NCBI RefSeq assembly: GCF_000376985.1
Contig: NZ_AQYA01000030.1
Coordinates: forward strand, 46,422 to 110,421
Reading direction: 5' to 3'
DNA length: 64,000 nt
DNA from: Streptococcus henryi DSM 19005
GTDB taxonomy: Bacteria > Bacillota > Bacilli > Lactobacillales > Streptococcaceae
The notes beneath the pieces were generated by a model. That model was not told the DNA's origin and ran no database searches. It saw only the letters and a list, made by a program, of their open reading frames with translations. This document shows positions 22,991 through 31,483 of the stretch, one piece after another (position 1 is the stretch's first letter; every line of letters begins with the position of its first letter). Position numbers and translations under genes: made by a program.

Positions 22991-23009
22991 GCCCTTGGTG
23001 TCTTAGTTT

Positions 23010-24008
23010 ATGTCTATTTTAGTTTTGGGTGGGGCTGGTTATATTGGTTCTCACATGGTTGATCGTTTGATTGAAAAGGGTGAGGAAAAGGTTGTCGTTG
23101 TTGATAACTTGGTGACTGGTCACCGTGCTGCGGTGCATCCTGATGCGACTTTTTATGAAGGAGACTTGGCAGATCAAGATTTCATGCGCAAGGTCTTCAC
23201 TGAAAATCCTGATGTGGATGCTGTGATTCATTTCGCGGCCTACTCTTTGGTTGCTGAATCAATGGAAAAACCGCTTAAATATTTTGATAACAATACTGCT
23301 GGTATGGTTAAGCTGCTTGAAGTCATGAATGAATTTGATGTTAAGTACATTGTCTTCTCATCAACTGCAGCAACTTATGGTATTCCTGATGAAATTCCAA
23401 TCAAGGAAACAACACCGCAACGTCCTATTAATCCATACGGTGAAAGCAAGCTCATGATGGAAACCATCATGAAATGGTCTGACCAAGCCTACGGCATCAA
23501 ATTTGTGCCCTTGCGCTATTTCAACGTGGCCGGTGCTAAACCAGACGGTTCTATTGGTGAAGATCATGGTCCTGAGACACACCTGCTTCCGATTATTCTT
23601 CAAGTAGCTCAAGGTGTGCGTGAAAAAATCATGATTTTTGGTGATGACTATAACACACCAGATGGAACAAATGTCCGTGACTATGTACACCCATTTGACT
23701 TGGCAGATGCCCACTTGCTTGCGGTTAACTATCTTCGTGCTGGCAATGAGTCAGCAGCTTTCAACCTAGGTTCTTCAACAGGTTTCTCAAACCTTCAAAT
23801 CCTTGAAGCAACTCGTAAGGTAACTGGTAAAGAAATTCCTGCTGAGTTGGCAGATCGTCGCCCTGGTGACCCAGATACCCTTATTGCAAGTTCTGAAAAA
23901 GCGCGTGAGGTGCTTGGTTGGAAACCAGAATTTGATGATATTGAAAAAATCATTGCCTCAGCCTGGGCATGGCACTCAAGCCATCCAAATGGCTACAATG
24001 ATAGATAA
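23010..24008 (+). CDS. galE: UDP-glucose 4-epimerase GalE
   Basis: A 332-residue short-chain dehydrogenase/reductase-type epimerase that interconverts UDP-galactose and UDP-glucose, completing the Leloir pathway and supplying UDP-galactose for polysaccharides. The NAD-binding [12 protein letters not shown] lies at the N-terminus, the catalytic S-SS(T) region FSSTAATYG near residue 115 and the catalytic YxxxK as YGESK near residue 148. No good ribosome binding site precedes the ATG (only GGTG ten bases upstream), so translation may depend on the structured leader or on another start of transcription. Confidence 0.96.
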   Translation: MSILVLGGAGYIGSHMVDRLIEKGEEKVVVVDNLVTGHRAAVHPDATFYEGDLADQDFMRKVFTENPDVDAVIHFAAYSLVAESMEKPLKYFDNNTAGMVKLLEVMNEFDVKYIVFSSTAATYGIPDEIPIKETTPQRPINPYGESKLMMETIMKWSDQAYGIKFVPLRYFNVAGAKPDGSIGEDHGPETHLLPIILQVAQGVREKIMIFGDDYNTPDGTNVRDYVHPFDLADAHLLAVNYLRAGNESAAFNLGSSTGFSNLQILEATRKVTGKEIPAELADRRPGDPDTLIASSEKAREVLGWKPEFDDIEKIIASAWAWHSSHPNGYNDR

Positions 24009-24063
24009 ATGATGGAAGTTGGATTGAAAAATCCAGCTTTTTATATCTTATTAAGGAGTGATT

Positions 24064-24660
24064 ATGATTATTTCCATTCAAGGTTCAATGGCAGTTGGCA
24101 AGACAGCCTTGGTAACCTATTTGAAGGATGCTATTCCTAAGGCGGTTCTTAGCTACGAAGATATTACTCCCATAGTATCGGAGGTCAAGGAGAGGGCGCT
24201 CGATAAGAACAAATTTGAAGATTATCTTGAAATCCAGAAACTCTGGATTGCTCATGAAATTCAGCGTTATCAGAAAGTTAGGGATTTTCCCTTAGTTCTC
24301 ATGGATTTTGGTGCGGAGGAAATCGATTTTTATACCCGTTTTTGCCCTCAGGCAGCTGGTTACGACTGGAATCCTCTTCCTTTTTTGGAAAATGAGCTGA
24401 CGCAGCTAAGCTATTGTCTTCCAGATCATATCATTTTTTTAGAAGCAGAAGATGAGGTGCTCCAACAACGCAAAGCTTCTGACAAAACACGCAGTCGAAA
24501 CTTCTTTGATTTTCAGCTGGAAAAACTATTACCTCTGAAAAGAAAATGGTTTGCGGAAAAAGAAAATGTTATTTTCCTTGATACAAATGGCCTATCAAGG
24601 GAAGAAGTAGGTCAGAAAACTGCGGATTTAATCCGTCAAATGTTAGCTGAAGAAAAGTGA
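24064..24660 (+). CDS. P-loop nucleoside/nucleotide kinase-like protein, unknown substrate
   Basis: A 198-residue protein with an N-terminal Walker A loop GSMAVGKTA (residues about 7-15), a DFG-type acidic site (LVLMDFGAEE) around residue 80, and a lid-like RKASDKTRSRNFFDFQ segment near 140. This resembles small deoxynucleoside-kinase or AAA_33-type kinases. I choose the ATG at 24064 behind AAGGAG over the overlapping GTG at 24058. It lies 55 bases after galE in the same direction. Its substrate cannot be read from sequence; a role in galactose metabolism is not implied by position alone. Confidence 0.7.
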   Translation: MIISIQGSMAVGKTALVTYLKDAIPKAVLSYEDITPIVSEVKERALDKNKFEDYLEIQKLWIAHEIQRYQKVRDFPLVLMDFGAEEIDFYTRFCPQAAGYDWNPLPFLENELTQLSYCLPDHIIFLEAEDEVLQQRKASDKTRSRNFFDFQLEKLLPLKRKWFAEKENVIFLDTNGLSREEVGQKTADLIRQMLAEEK

Positions 24661-24730
24661 TAAACGTACGGAAATCAAACCTTTTCATCTCATTAATTTG
24701 GAGAAGCTCTGCTATTTTCCGAAAAAAGCC

Positions 24731-24759
24731 TTTACAATATATTTGAATCATGTTATATT
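24731..24759 (+). promoter_or_regulatory. Strong promoter in the non-coding region
   Basis: TTTACA (24731-24736) and TATATT (24754-24759) are separated by the optimal 17 bases. Transcription would begin near 24766. Confidence 0.7.
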
Positions 24760-24849
24760 AATAGAGCTTAGAAACCAGATGTTTTCTAGCAAATATAAAC
24801 CCGAGTAAAAAAAGCCATGGACGGGCTGGGTTGAATGCCGAAGCGTGCC

Positions 24850-24956
24850 GATTTCTGGCTAAAATACTCTTATACGTCGTCAAAGGCTCTTTGCCGTACC
24901 ACAAGTACTGGCTTCATCGCCTTTCCTAGTCTAAGAGCATTTTATCTTCAGAAATC
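24850..24956. repeat. RUP-like miniature inverted-repeat element, copy A
   Basis: Ends are inverted: GATTTCTG...TAAAATACTCTTA (24850-24872) against TAAGAGCATTTTA...CAGAAATC (24932-24956). The core ACGTCGTC...CTTTGCCGTACC...AGTACTGGCTTCATC resembles the RUP-type repeats common in streptococci and aligns with a second, reverse-oriented copy at 55928-56030. Confidence 0.7.
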
Positions 24957-25204
24957 AGAGAAGAAGCTATTCTTTGAAGTGAGTTTTCTCACTGGCACAT
25001 TATTGATAGGGTTAAAAGCCTACATTTTATAAGTTGATATTAGGACCTGGTTCCTAATTCGTATATCAAAATTAGTGTGGTGAAAGCACACGTCATCTTG
25101 TGAAACGGTCAATAAAGTACGTAATATTTGCAACTAGAGAGTTAGGAAACATCCGGAACAGACATACTCAACAGAAACAAACTAATAAACGTCAGTAGAT
25201 TGTA

Positions 25205-25230
25205 GAGCAGGTGAAAACCTGCTCTTTTTT
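25205..25230 (+). terminator. Intrinsic terminator
   Basis: GAGCAGGT (25205-25212) and ACCTGCTC (25217-25224) close a GAAA tetraloop, followed by six T. Confidence 0.9.
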
Positions 25231-25378
25231 CATAGGTGAGACCTTTGGAAATCTCAGTATTATCAAATATCAAGTCTAGAATAAGCCGCTTTTCAAGGTC
25301 GTTTTCCTAGACGAGAGGGAGATTGCCAAAGATAAAATCCAGAATATTCTGGAAATATAATCCTTAAAGGAGTCTGTC

Positions 25379-26833
25379 GTGTATCAATTAGATCAACATC
25401 AAGCCCCAATTTATCAAGGCTTGGTGAACTTACGGAAAAAAAGGATTGTTCCTTTTGATGTTCCAGGTCATAAACGAGGTCGTGGAAATCCGGAGCTTGT
25501 TGAATTATTGGGGGAAAAATGTGTTGGCATTGATGTTAACTCCATGAAGCCACTGGATAATTTGGGGCATCCAGTTTCTATTATTCGTGAAGCTGAGGAG
25601 TTGGCAGCAGAAGCATTTGGCGCAGCCCATGCCTTTCTTATGATTGGCGGGACAACCTCATCGGTTCAGTCCATGATTTTGGCTACCTGCAAGGCTGGGG
25701 ATAAGATCATCCTGCCCCGCAACGTCCATAAATCGGCTATCAACGCCTTGGTCCTCTGCGGAGCCATTCCCATTTACATTGAGATGAGCGTCAACCCTCA
25801 GATTGGCATTGCCCTAGGGTTGGAGAATGACCGAGTAGCCCAAGCTATCAAGGAGCACCCAGATGCTAAAGCAGTTCTGATTAACAATCCCACCTATTAT
25901 GGGATTTGTTCGGACCTCAAGGGGCTGACTGAAATGGCCCATGCAGCAGGTATGAAAGTTTTGGTTGATGAAGCCCATGGTGCCCACCTTCATTTTACGG
26001 ACCAGCTGCCCCTTTCGGCAATGGATGCTGGCGCTGATATGGCTGCTGTGTCCATGCATAAGTCTGGGGGAAGTTTGACACAGAGTTCCATTCTCCTGCT
26101 GGGCAGCCAAATGAATGCGGAATATGTTCGCCAAATCATCAATTTAACCCAGTCAACGTCAGCTTCCTACCTGCTTATGTCAAGTTTAGATGTCTCAAGA
26201 AGAAATCTTGCCCTCAGAGGTAAAGAATCCTTTGAAAAAGTCATCAAAATGGCAGAGTATGCCCGTCAAGAAATCAATGCCATTGGTGGCTACTATGCCT
26301 ATTCTAAAGAATTGGTTGATGGTGTGTCGGTTTATGATTTTGATGTCACCAAGTTATCCATCTATACCCAAGGGATTGGCTTGACTGGGATTGAGGTTTA
26401 TGACCTCTTGCGAGATGAATACGATATCCAAATTGAATTTGGAGACATCGGCAATATTCTGGCCTACATTTCAATCGGTGACCGTATTCAAGATATCGAA
26501 CGCCTTGTTGGCGCCCTAGCTGACATCAAACGCCTCTATTCAAGAGATGGGAAAGACCTGATTACTGGCGAGTACATTCAGCCAGAAGTTGTCCTATCTC
26601 CCCAAGAGGCCTTCTATGCCCAGAGCAAAATTATTCCTCTCTCTGAATCAGCAGGGGCCATCTCAGGAGAAGTGGTCATGTGTTACCCGCCAGGAATTCC
26701 CATCCTAGCACCGGGAGAAAGAGTGACTCAAGAAATTATTGACTTCGTCCAATTCGCCAAAGACAAAGGTTGCTCCCTCCAAGGAACAGAGGACCCAGAA
26801 GTCAATAACCTAAAAGTGATTTTGGAGAGTTAA
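25379..26833 (+). CDS. PLP-dependent Orn/Lys/Arg decarboxylase (probably arginine decarboxylase)
   Basis: A 484-residue fold-III-type (aspartate aminotransferase fold) basic amino acid decarboxylase of the short SpeA/YaaO class. The PLP lysine is K228 in SMHKSGGSLTQSS; DEAHGAH near residue 198 is the cofactor-binding aspartate region. It uses a GTG start behind AAAGGAG. The downstream aguA and aguB convert agmatine to putrescine, so arginine is the expected substrate and agmatine the product; streptococcal orthologues are often labelled lysine decarboxylase. A 303-base structured spacer separates it from speE. Confidence 0.88.
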   Translation: MYQLDQHQAPIYQGLVNLRKKRIVPFDVPGHKRGRGNPELVELLGEKCVGIDVNSMKPLDNLGHPVSIIREAEELAAEAFGAAHAFLMIGGTTSSVQSMILATCKAGDKIILPRNVHKSAINALVLCGAIPIYIEMSVNPQIGIALGLENDRVAQAIKEHPDAKAVLINNPTYYGICSDLKGLTEMAHAAGMKVLVDEAHGAHLHFTDQLPLSAMDAGADMAAVSMHKSGGSLTQSSILLLGSQMNAEYVRQIINLTQSTSASYLLMSSLDVSRRNLALRGKESFEKVIKMAEYARQEINAIGGYYAYSKELVDGVSVYDFDVTKLSIYTQGIGLTGIEVYDLLRDEYDIQIEFGDIGNILAYISIGDRIQDIERLVGALADIKRLYSRDGKDLITGEYIQPEVVLSPQEAFYAQSKIIPLSESAGAISGEVVMCYPPGIPILAPGERVTQEIIDFVQFAKDKGCSLQGTEDPEVNNLKVILES

Positions 26834-27136
26834 TCATATTGGAAAAAGTTAATCTCCTATGGTTAGGTTAGTGACTTACTTGAAGTCGTATCAGACGTAT
26901 AGCTTATCAAACAAGTAGCCCTGCCAAAACGAGCGAAGCGAGCTACTAGGCGGCGCAGTCGCCAAGACACCCAGTCGCCGCCGTGCTCTTAGTAGCCTAA
27001 CCTTTGGTTAGGTTACAGGCAAACTGAAAGACCTAAGGCTTTCAGTTTAGCAATGAAACGCCATAGGCGGTTGCTTGCGTGCCAAGCACATCAGGACGAC
27101 TGGAAAAAATAACATTATTAACATAAGGAGAAAAAA
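26834..27136 (+). repeat. GC-rich multi-hairpin spacer between decarboxylase and speE
   Basis: This 303-base spacer contains no gene. GCTACTA + GGCGGCG (26942-26955) pairs with CGCCGCC (26976-26982) + TAGTAGC (26990-26996). AACTGAAAG (27022-27030) pairs with CTTTCAGTT (27039-27047). GGTTAGGTTA occurs at 26863 and again near 27006, with an inverted CCTAACC at 26996. It looks like an extragenic palindromic repeat inserted in the operon. It is much richer in G and C than nearby spacers. Confidence 0.7.
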
Positions 27137-27997
27137 GTGGATCTTTGGTTCTCAGAAGTCCATACCCCAGATGTCAAACTGTCCCTGCGGACAGCCCAGC
27201 AACTCTACTCTGGTAAGAGTGAGTGGCAGGACATTGCGGTTTTGGACACCCCAGCCTTTGGGAAAATCCTGACCCTCAACGGTCATGTGCTTTTCTCAGA
27301 CGCTGATGACTTTGTTTACAACGAAATGGTGGCCCATGTTCCCATGGCAGTCCACCCAAATCCCAAGAAGGTTTTGGTTCTGGGAGGTGGAGACGGAGGT
27401 GTTGCCCAAGTTTTGGCCCTCTATCCCGAATTGGAACGCATTGATATTGTGGAACCTGATGAAATGTTGGTGGAGGTTTGCCGCCAGTATTTCCCTGATT
27501 TTGCGGCCGGACTTGATGACCCCCGTGTTCATATCTATTATCAGGATGGTCTGCGCTTCTTGCGTAATTGTGAGAATGATTATGACATCATTATCAATGA
27601 CGCCACAGACCCCTTTGGTCATACAGAAGGACTCTTCACCAAAGAATTTTATGGCAATAGCTACCGGGCCCTCGAGGACGATGGCATCATGATTTACCAG
27701 CACGGCTCTCCCTTCTTTGATGAAGATGAGTCCGCCTGCCGCAGCATGCATAGGAAGGCAACCCAGTCCTTCCCCATTTCCCGTGTGTACCAGGCACATA
27801 TTCCGACCAGCCCTGCTGGTTACTGGCTTTTTGGCTTTGCTTCCAAAAAGTATCACCCCATTGAAGATTTTAAGAAAGACAAGTGGAAAGAGCGCAAGCT
27901 TTTTACCGAATACTACACTGCCAACCTCCACATTGGAGCCTTCATGCTACCTAAGTATGTGGAAGATATTTTAGAAGAAGAGGAAAGAAAACTATGA
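27137..27997 (+). CDS. speE: Spermidine synthase-like aminopropyltransferase SpeE
   Basis: A 286-residue aminopropyltransferase with an N-terminal beta-domain and a Rossmann-like methyltransferase domain. The donor-binding motif GGGDGGVAQ lies near residue 83 and the catalytic loop NDATDPFGHTEGLF near 155. Family members transfer an aminopropyl group from decarboxylated S-adenosylmethionine to putrescine. It starts with GTG behind AAGGAG. It overlaps the next gene by 4 bases. No speD is in the cluster, so the aminopropyl donor supply is unclear. Confidence 0.92.
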   Translation: MDLWFSEVHTPDVKLSLRTAQQLYSGKSEWQDIAVLDTPAFGKILTLNGHVLFSDADDFVYNEMVAHVPMAVHPNPKKVLVLGGGDGGVAQVLALYPELERIDIVEPDEMLVEVCRQYFPDFAAGLDDPRVHIYYQDGLRFLRNCENDYDIIINDATDPFGHTEGLFTKEFYGNSYRALEDDGIMIYQHGSPFFDEDESACRSMHRKATQSFPISRVYQAHIPTSPAGYWLFGFASKKYHPIEDFKKDKWKERKLFTEYYTANLHIGAFMLPKYVEDILEEEERKL

Positions 27998-29253
27998 GTC
28001 GTTTGCTAGTTATTGGTTGTGGGGGCGTTGCCCAGGTTGCTATCTCAAAGATTTGTCAGGATAGCGATACTTTTAAAGAGATTATGATTGCCAGCCGGAC
28101 CAAGGCCAAATGTGATGACCTCAAGGCTAAACTTGAGGGGCAGACTGAGACTAAGATTGAGACAGCAGCCCTTGATGCGGATAAGGTCGAGGAAGTGATT
28201 GCCCTTATCGAGAGCTACAAACCTCAGGCGGTTCTAAACGTGGCCCTTCCTTACCAGGATTTGACCATCATGGATGCCTGCTTGGCCACTGGCGTTGACT
28301 ACATTGATACCGCCAACTATGAGGCTGAGGATACGGAGGACCCAGAATGGCGCGCCATCTACGAGAAACGTTGTCAGGAGCTAGGTTTTACTGCCTACTT
28401 TGACTACTCATGGCAGTGGGCTTATAAGGAGCGTTTTGAAAAAGCAGGGCTGACAGCCCTTTTGGGATCAGGATTTGACCCAGGTGTGACCAGCGTTTTC
28501 TCTGCCTATGCCCTGAAACACTACTTCGATGAAATCCACTACATCGATATCCTAGACTGCAACGGTGGTGACCACGGTTATCCATTTGCGACTAACTTTA
28601 ACCCAGAAATCAACCTCCGTGAAGTATCTGCACCGGGTTCTTACTGGGAAGATGGCAAGTGGGTGGAAGTTGAAGCCATGTCTATCAAGCGTGAGTATGA
28701 CTTTCCGCAAGTTGGTCAAAAAGACATGTACCTCCTCCACCACGAAGAAATTGAATCTCTGGCTAAAAATATTCCAGGTGTTAAACGCATCCGCTTCTTC
28801 ATGACCTTCGGACAATCTTATTTGACTCACATGAAGTGCTTGGAAAATGTAGGCCTCTTGCGCACAGATGCCATTAACTTTAACGGTCAAGAAATTGTGC
28901 CAATCCAATTCCTAAAAGCCCTGCTACCAGATCCAGCCAGCCTTGGCCCACGTACCGTAGGGAAAACCAACATTGGCTGTATCTTTACCGGTGTCAAGGA
29001 TGGGGTTGAAAAGACCATCTACATCTACAATGTCTGCGACCACCAAGAGTGCTACAAGGAAGTTGGCTCACAAGCTATCTCTTACACCACTGGTATACCA
29101 GCCATGATTGGTACCAAATTGGTTATGGACGGCACTTGGAAGCAACCCGGCGTCTTTAACTTGGAAGAATTGGATCCAGACCCATTCATGGAGGCCCTCA
29201 ACAAGTACGGTCTTCCATGGCAGGTGGTTGAAAATCCTCAAATGGTGGACTAA
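27994..29253 (+). CDS. Carboxy(nor)spermidine dehydrogenase, saccharopine dehydrogenase family
   Basis: A 419-residue NAD(P)-binding enzyme with an N-terminal Rossmann motif (VIGCGGVAQVA, residues about 5-15) and the saccharopine-dehydrogenase C-terminal domain. In this gene context it should condense aspartate-semialdehyde with putrescine or diaminopropane and reduce the Schiff base to carboxyspermidine or carboxynorspermidine. The ATG overlaps the speE stop (ATGA-type), indicating translational coupling, and nspC overlaps at its own end. True saccharopine dehydrogenase is less likely because no lysine genes are nearby. Confidence 0.88.
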   Translation: MSRLLVIGCGGVAQVAISKICQDSDTFKEIMIASRTKAKCDDLKAKLEGQTETKIETAALDADKVEEVIALIESYKPQAVLNVALPYQDLTIMDACLATGVDYIDTANYEAEDTEDPEWRAIYEKRCQELGFTAYFDYSWQWAYKERFEKAGLTALLGSGFDPGVTSVFSAYALKHYFDEIHYIDILDCNGGDHGYPFATNFNPEINLREVSAPGSYWEDGKWVEVEAMSIKREYDFPQVGQKDMYLLHHEEIESLAKNIPGVKRIRFFMTFGQSYLTHMKCLENVGLLRTDAINFNGQEIVPIQFLKALLPDPASLGPRTVGKTNIGCIFTGVKDGVEKTIYIYNVCDHQECYKEVGSQAISYTTGIPAMIGTKLVMDGTWKQPGVFNLEELDPDPFMEALNKYGLPWQVVENPQMVD

Positions 29254-30380
29254 TGAAACTAGAACACGTACCAACACCAGCCTATGTCATCGATCAAGCA
29301 AGGCTGGAAAACAACCTCAAAATCCTTGCTCGAGTGCAAGAAGAGGCAGGCTGTAAGGTCCTTCTGGCTCAGAAGGCCTACTCTCTCTATGCCACCTACC
29401 CCCTCATCAGCACCTACCTATCTGGTACCACAGCTAGCGGCCTCTACGAGGCTCGCCTTGGTCGTGAAGAGTTTGGCGACGAGGTCCATGTCTTTGCCCC
29501 GGCCTTTAAGGATAGCGACATCGACCAGGTCCTAGAAGTCTCTGATCACATCGTCTTTAATTCTGAACGCCAGTTGCGTAAGCATTTGGAAAAATGCAGG
29601 GCAGCTGGAATCAGCGTGGGTCTCCGTATCAATCCAGAGCATTCCACGCAAGGTGACCATGCCCTCTATGACCCCTGTGCCCCCGGCTCACGTTTCGGAG
29701 TAACCCTGAACAAGGTCAGTCCAGAATTAGTCTCCCTAGTCGATGGCCTCCATTTCCACACCCTCTGTGAACAGGATGCTGATGACCTGGCAGCCACCCT
29801 AAAAGTGGTAGAAGACAAGTTCGGGGCCTATCTCCATCAGGTCAAATGGCTCAATATGGGTGGTGGCCACCATGTGACTCGGGAAGGGTATCAACTGGAC
29901 CTACTCATCTCTGAAATCAAGCGGATTAAAGAAACCTATGACCTAGAGGTCTACATTGAACCAGGTGAGGCTATTGCCCTCAATGCTGGTTATCTGGCGA
30001 CTGAAGTTCTGGATATTGTGGAGAACGGCATTGAAACCTTGATTTTGGACGCTTCGGCTACCTGCCATATGCCAGATGTGCTAGAAATGCCTTATCGCCC
30101 CCCTCTTCGAGACGGTTTTGAAGCCGGAGAGAAGGCTCATACCTATCGTTTGTCATCCAATACCTGTTTGACTGGAGATGTGATTGGAGATTACAGTTTT
30201 GAAAATCCCGTAGAAATTGGTGACCGGCTCTACTTTGAGGACATGGCTATCTATTCCTTTGTTAAAAACAATACCTTCAATGGCATTGGCCTCCCTAGCC
30301 TCTATTTTATGAAGGAAGATGGAGACTGTCAGCTGATTAAAGCCTTTGGCTATGAGGATTTCAAAGGGAGGTTATCATAA
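29253..30380 (+). CDS. nspC: Carboxynorspermidine decarboxylase NspC
   Basis: A 375-residue PLP enzyme of the alanine-racemase-fold group IV decarboxylases. PLP lysine K41 lies in LLAQKAYS; the GGGHH phosphate-binding motif is near residue 207 and the dimer-interface cysteine stretch [14 protein letters not shown] near 265. It removes CO2 from carboxyspermidine or carboxynorspermidine to give spermidine or norspermidine. It overlaps its neighbours by one base on each side, so it is translated as part of a tightly packed operon. Confidence 0.93.
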   Translation: MKLEHVPTPAYVIDQARLENNLKILARVQEEAGCKVLLAQKAYSLYATYPLISTYLSGTTASGLYEARLGREEFGDEVHVFAPAFKDSDIDQVLEVSDHIVFNSERQLRKHLEKCRAAGISVGLRINPEHSTQGDHALYDPCAPGSRFGVTLNKVSPELVSLVDGLHFHTLCEQDADDLAATLKVVEDKFGAYLHQVKWLNMGGGHHVTREGYQLDLLISEIKRIKETYDLEVYIEPGEAIALNAGYLATEVLDIVENGIETLILDASATCHMPDVLEMPYRPPLRDGFEAGEKAHTYRLSSNTCLTGDVIGDYSFENPVEIGDRLYFEDMAIYSFVKNNTFNGIGLPSLYFMKEDGDCQLIKAFGYEDFKGRLS

Positions 30381-31459
30381 TGACACCTAAAGAAATGGGC
30401 TATGCCATGCCTGCAGAATACTTCCCCCATTATGGCACCCTCATGATTTGGCCGACCAGGCCAGGTTCCTGGACCTATGATGGCAAGGCTGCCAAAGAGG
30501 CCTTTAGCCGGATCATACTTGAAATTGCCAAGAGCGAAGAGGTCTATCTTCTCGTAGCTCCAGACCATATTGAAGAAGCAAAAACCTACTTGGGTGAAGA
30601 AGTCATTTATCTTAATATTCCTAGCAACGACGCCTGGGCTCGGGATACTGGGCCGACCATTCTGGTTAATTCCCAGGGAGAAAAATTGGCTATGGACTGG
30701 GAATTTAATGCCTGGGGTGGGGATTATGACGGCCTCTATCAGGATTATGAGGATGATAATTTGCTAGCGTCAGCCTTTGCTCAAAAACTTGGGATTCCAG
30801 TCTACGATGCCAAACCTTTTGTGTTGGAAGGCGGAGCTATTCACACGGACGGTCAAGGGACCCTTATGGTGACAGAATCCTGTCTTCTTAGCCCAGGTCG
30901 CAATCCGGATTTGACCAAGGAGGAGATTGAGCAAAAACTCAAGGACTTTTTGGGAGTGGACAAGGTTATTTGGCTGCCTTACGGGATTTATGAGGATGAG
31001 ACCAATGAGCATGTGGACAATGTAGCGGCCTTTGTGGGCACGGCCAAGGTGGTTTTGGCCTGGACCGATGATGAGTCCGACCCTCAATATGCCATGTCGG
31101 CTGCCAACCTCAAGGTTCTTGAGGCTGAGACAGATGCCAAGGGTCGGCCATTGACCGTTTACAAGGTGCCTATTCCGGACAAGACCCAGGTGGTTGAAGA
31201 AGATGATTTGCTGGGCTACCGTTTTGCCCAAGGAGAGGACGAGCGGACTCTAGGTGAGCGCTTAGCGGCCTCCTATGTCAACTTTTACGTGACCAATGAT
31301 GCTGTCTTGGTGCCACAATTCGACGACCCACAGGATAAGCCTGCGCGTGACCTCTTGCAGGAACTCTTCCCCCATCGCCGTATCGTTGGGATTCCAGCCC
31401 GAGACATCCTCCTAGGTGGAGGAAATATCCACTGCATCACCCAACAGATTCCGTTATAG
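30380..31459 (+). CDS. aguA: Agmatine deiminase AguA
   Basis: A 359-residue enzyme of the guanidino-group modifying (pentein) superfamily. It hydrolyses agmatine to N-carbamoylputrescine and ammonia. The motifs [10 protein letters not shown] (near residue 86), LEGGAIH (near 148), HVDN (near 210) and the nucleophile C352 in GGGNIHC are intact. The start overlaps the nspC stop by one base. Here it lies with polyamine synthesis genes rather than with a putrescine/agmatine antiporter, so a biosynthetic role is more likely than energy-yielding catabolism. Confidence 0.96.
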   Translation: MTPKEMGYAMPAEYFPHYGTLMIWPTRPGSWTYDGKAAKEAFSRIILEIAKSEEVYLLVAPDHIEEAKTYLGEEVIYLNIPSNDAWARDTGPTILVNSQGEKLAMDWEFNAWGGDYDGLYQDYEDDNLLASAFAQKLGIPVYDAKPFVLEGGAIHTDGQGTLMVTESCLLSPGRNPDLTKEEIEQKLKDFLGVDKVIWLPYGIYEDETNEHVDNVAAFVGTAKVVLAWTDDESDPQYAMSAANLKVLEAETDAKGRPLTVYKVPIPDKTQVVEEDDLLGYRFAQGEDERTLGERLAASYVNFYVTNDAVLVPQFDDPQDKPARDLLQELFPHRRIVGIPARDILLGGGNIHCITQQIPL

Positions 31460-31483
31460 AAAATTCTTTAGAAAGTGAGAATC

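Larger units (their letters stand above)
22507..23009 (+). other. galT-galE spacer with two tandem structured repeat units
   Basis: This 503-base spacer has no convincing gene. It contains two copies of a ~190-base unit at a period of 237 bases, described separately, and an upstream hairpin GCTAGT...ACTAGC (22529-22550). The galE start codon lies at its end without a strong ribosome binding site, so any structure here could influence galE expression. Confidence 0.75.
24766..25230 (+). ncRNA. Candidate ~460-nt structured RNA of unknown class
   Basis: A promoter-to-terminator unit without a credible coding frame. Hairpins visible in order: TAGAAAC/GTTTTCTA (24771-24790), AACCC...AGCC/GGCT...GGGTT (24798-24833), the embedded RUP-like repeat, TTGATAT-TAGGA/TCCTA-ATATCAA (25033-25070), GTGTG/CACAC with a GTGAAAG loop (25075-25091), and the terminator. 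It does not show the conserved motifs of RNase P RNA, tmRNA, SRP RNA, a T-box or a riboswitch that I know. It may be a small RNA or a leader of the decarboxylase gene. Confidence 0.45.
24661..25378 (+). other. 718-base non-coding region before the polyamine cluster
   Basis: The region holds a strong promoter (24731-24759), a possible structured RNA ending at an intrinsic terminator (25205-25230), and a RUP-like repeat (24850-24956). The short open frame at 24835-25032 lies largely within the repeat and has no ribosome binding site. The last ~150 bases before the decarboxylase gene lead to its AAAGGAG binding site; I see no clear second promoter there. Confidence 0.7.

Noticed and set aside
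22507..23009. CRISPR array in the galT-galE spacer
   Set aside because: There are only two long, imperfect units of about 190 bases; no short identical repeats with unique spacers and no cas genes are nearby.
24835..25032. A 65-codon frame inside the non-coding region before the polyamine cluster
   Set aside because: It lies mostly in the RUP-like repeat, lacks a ribosome binding site, and its translation has no family features. Such frames are often wrongly annotated in these repeats.
24766..25230. RNase P RNA, tmRNA or SRP RNA as identity of the candidate RNA
   Set aside because: Conserved motifs (GAGGAAAGUC of RNase P RNA, the tRNA-like ends of tmRNA, the SRP Alu/domain IV core) are not found. 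It has ACAGAAA-like and GAAA loops, but these are too common to count.
25231..25378. T-box or SAM riboswitch before the decarboxylase gene
   Set aside because: No AGGGTGG-type T-box core and no typical SAM-box motifs are present.
26834..27136. Remnant of a coding gene between the decarboxylase and speE
   Set aside because: No frame of useful length on either strand; the sequence is dominated by inverted repeats.
27296..27931. A 211-codon minus-strand frame inside speE
   Set aside because: It is antisense to a well-supported gene with intact motifs and has no promoter or binding site; it reflects codon composition.
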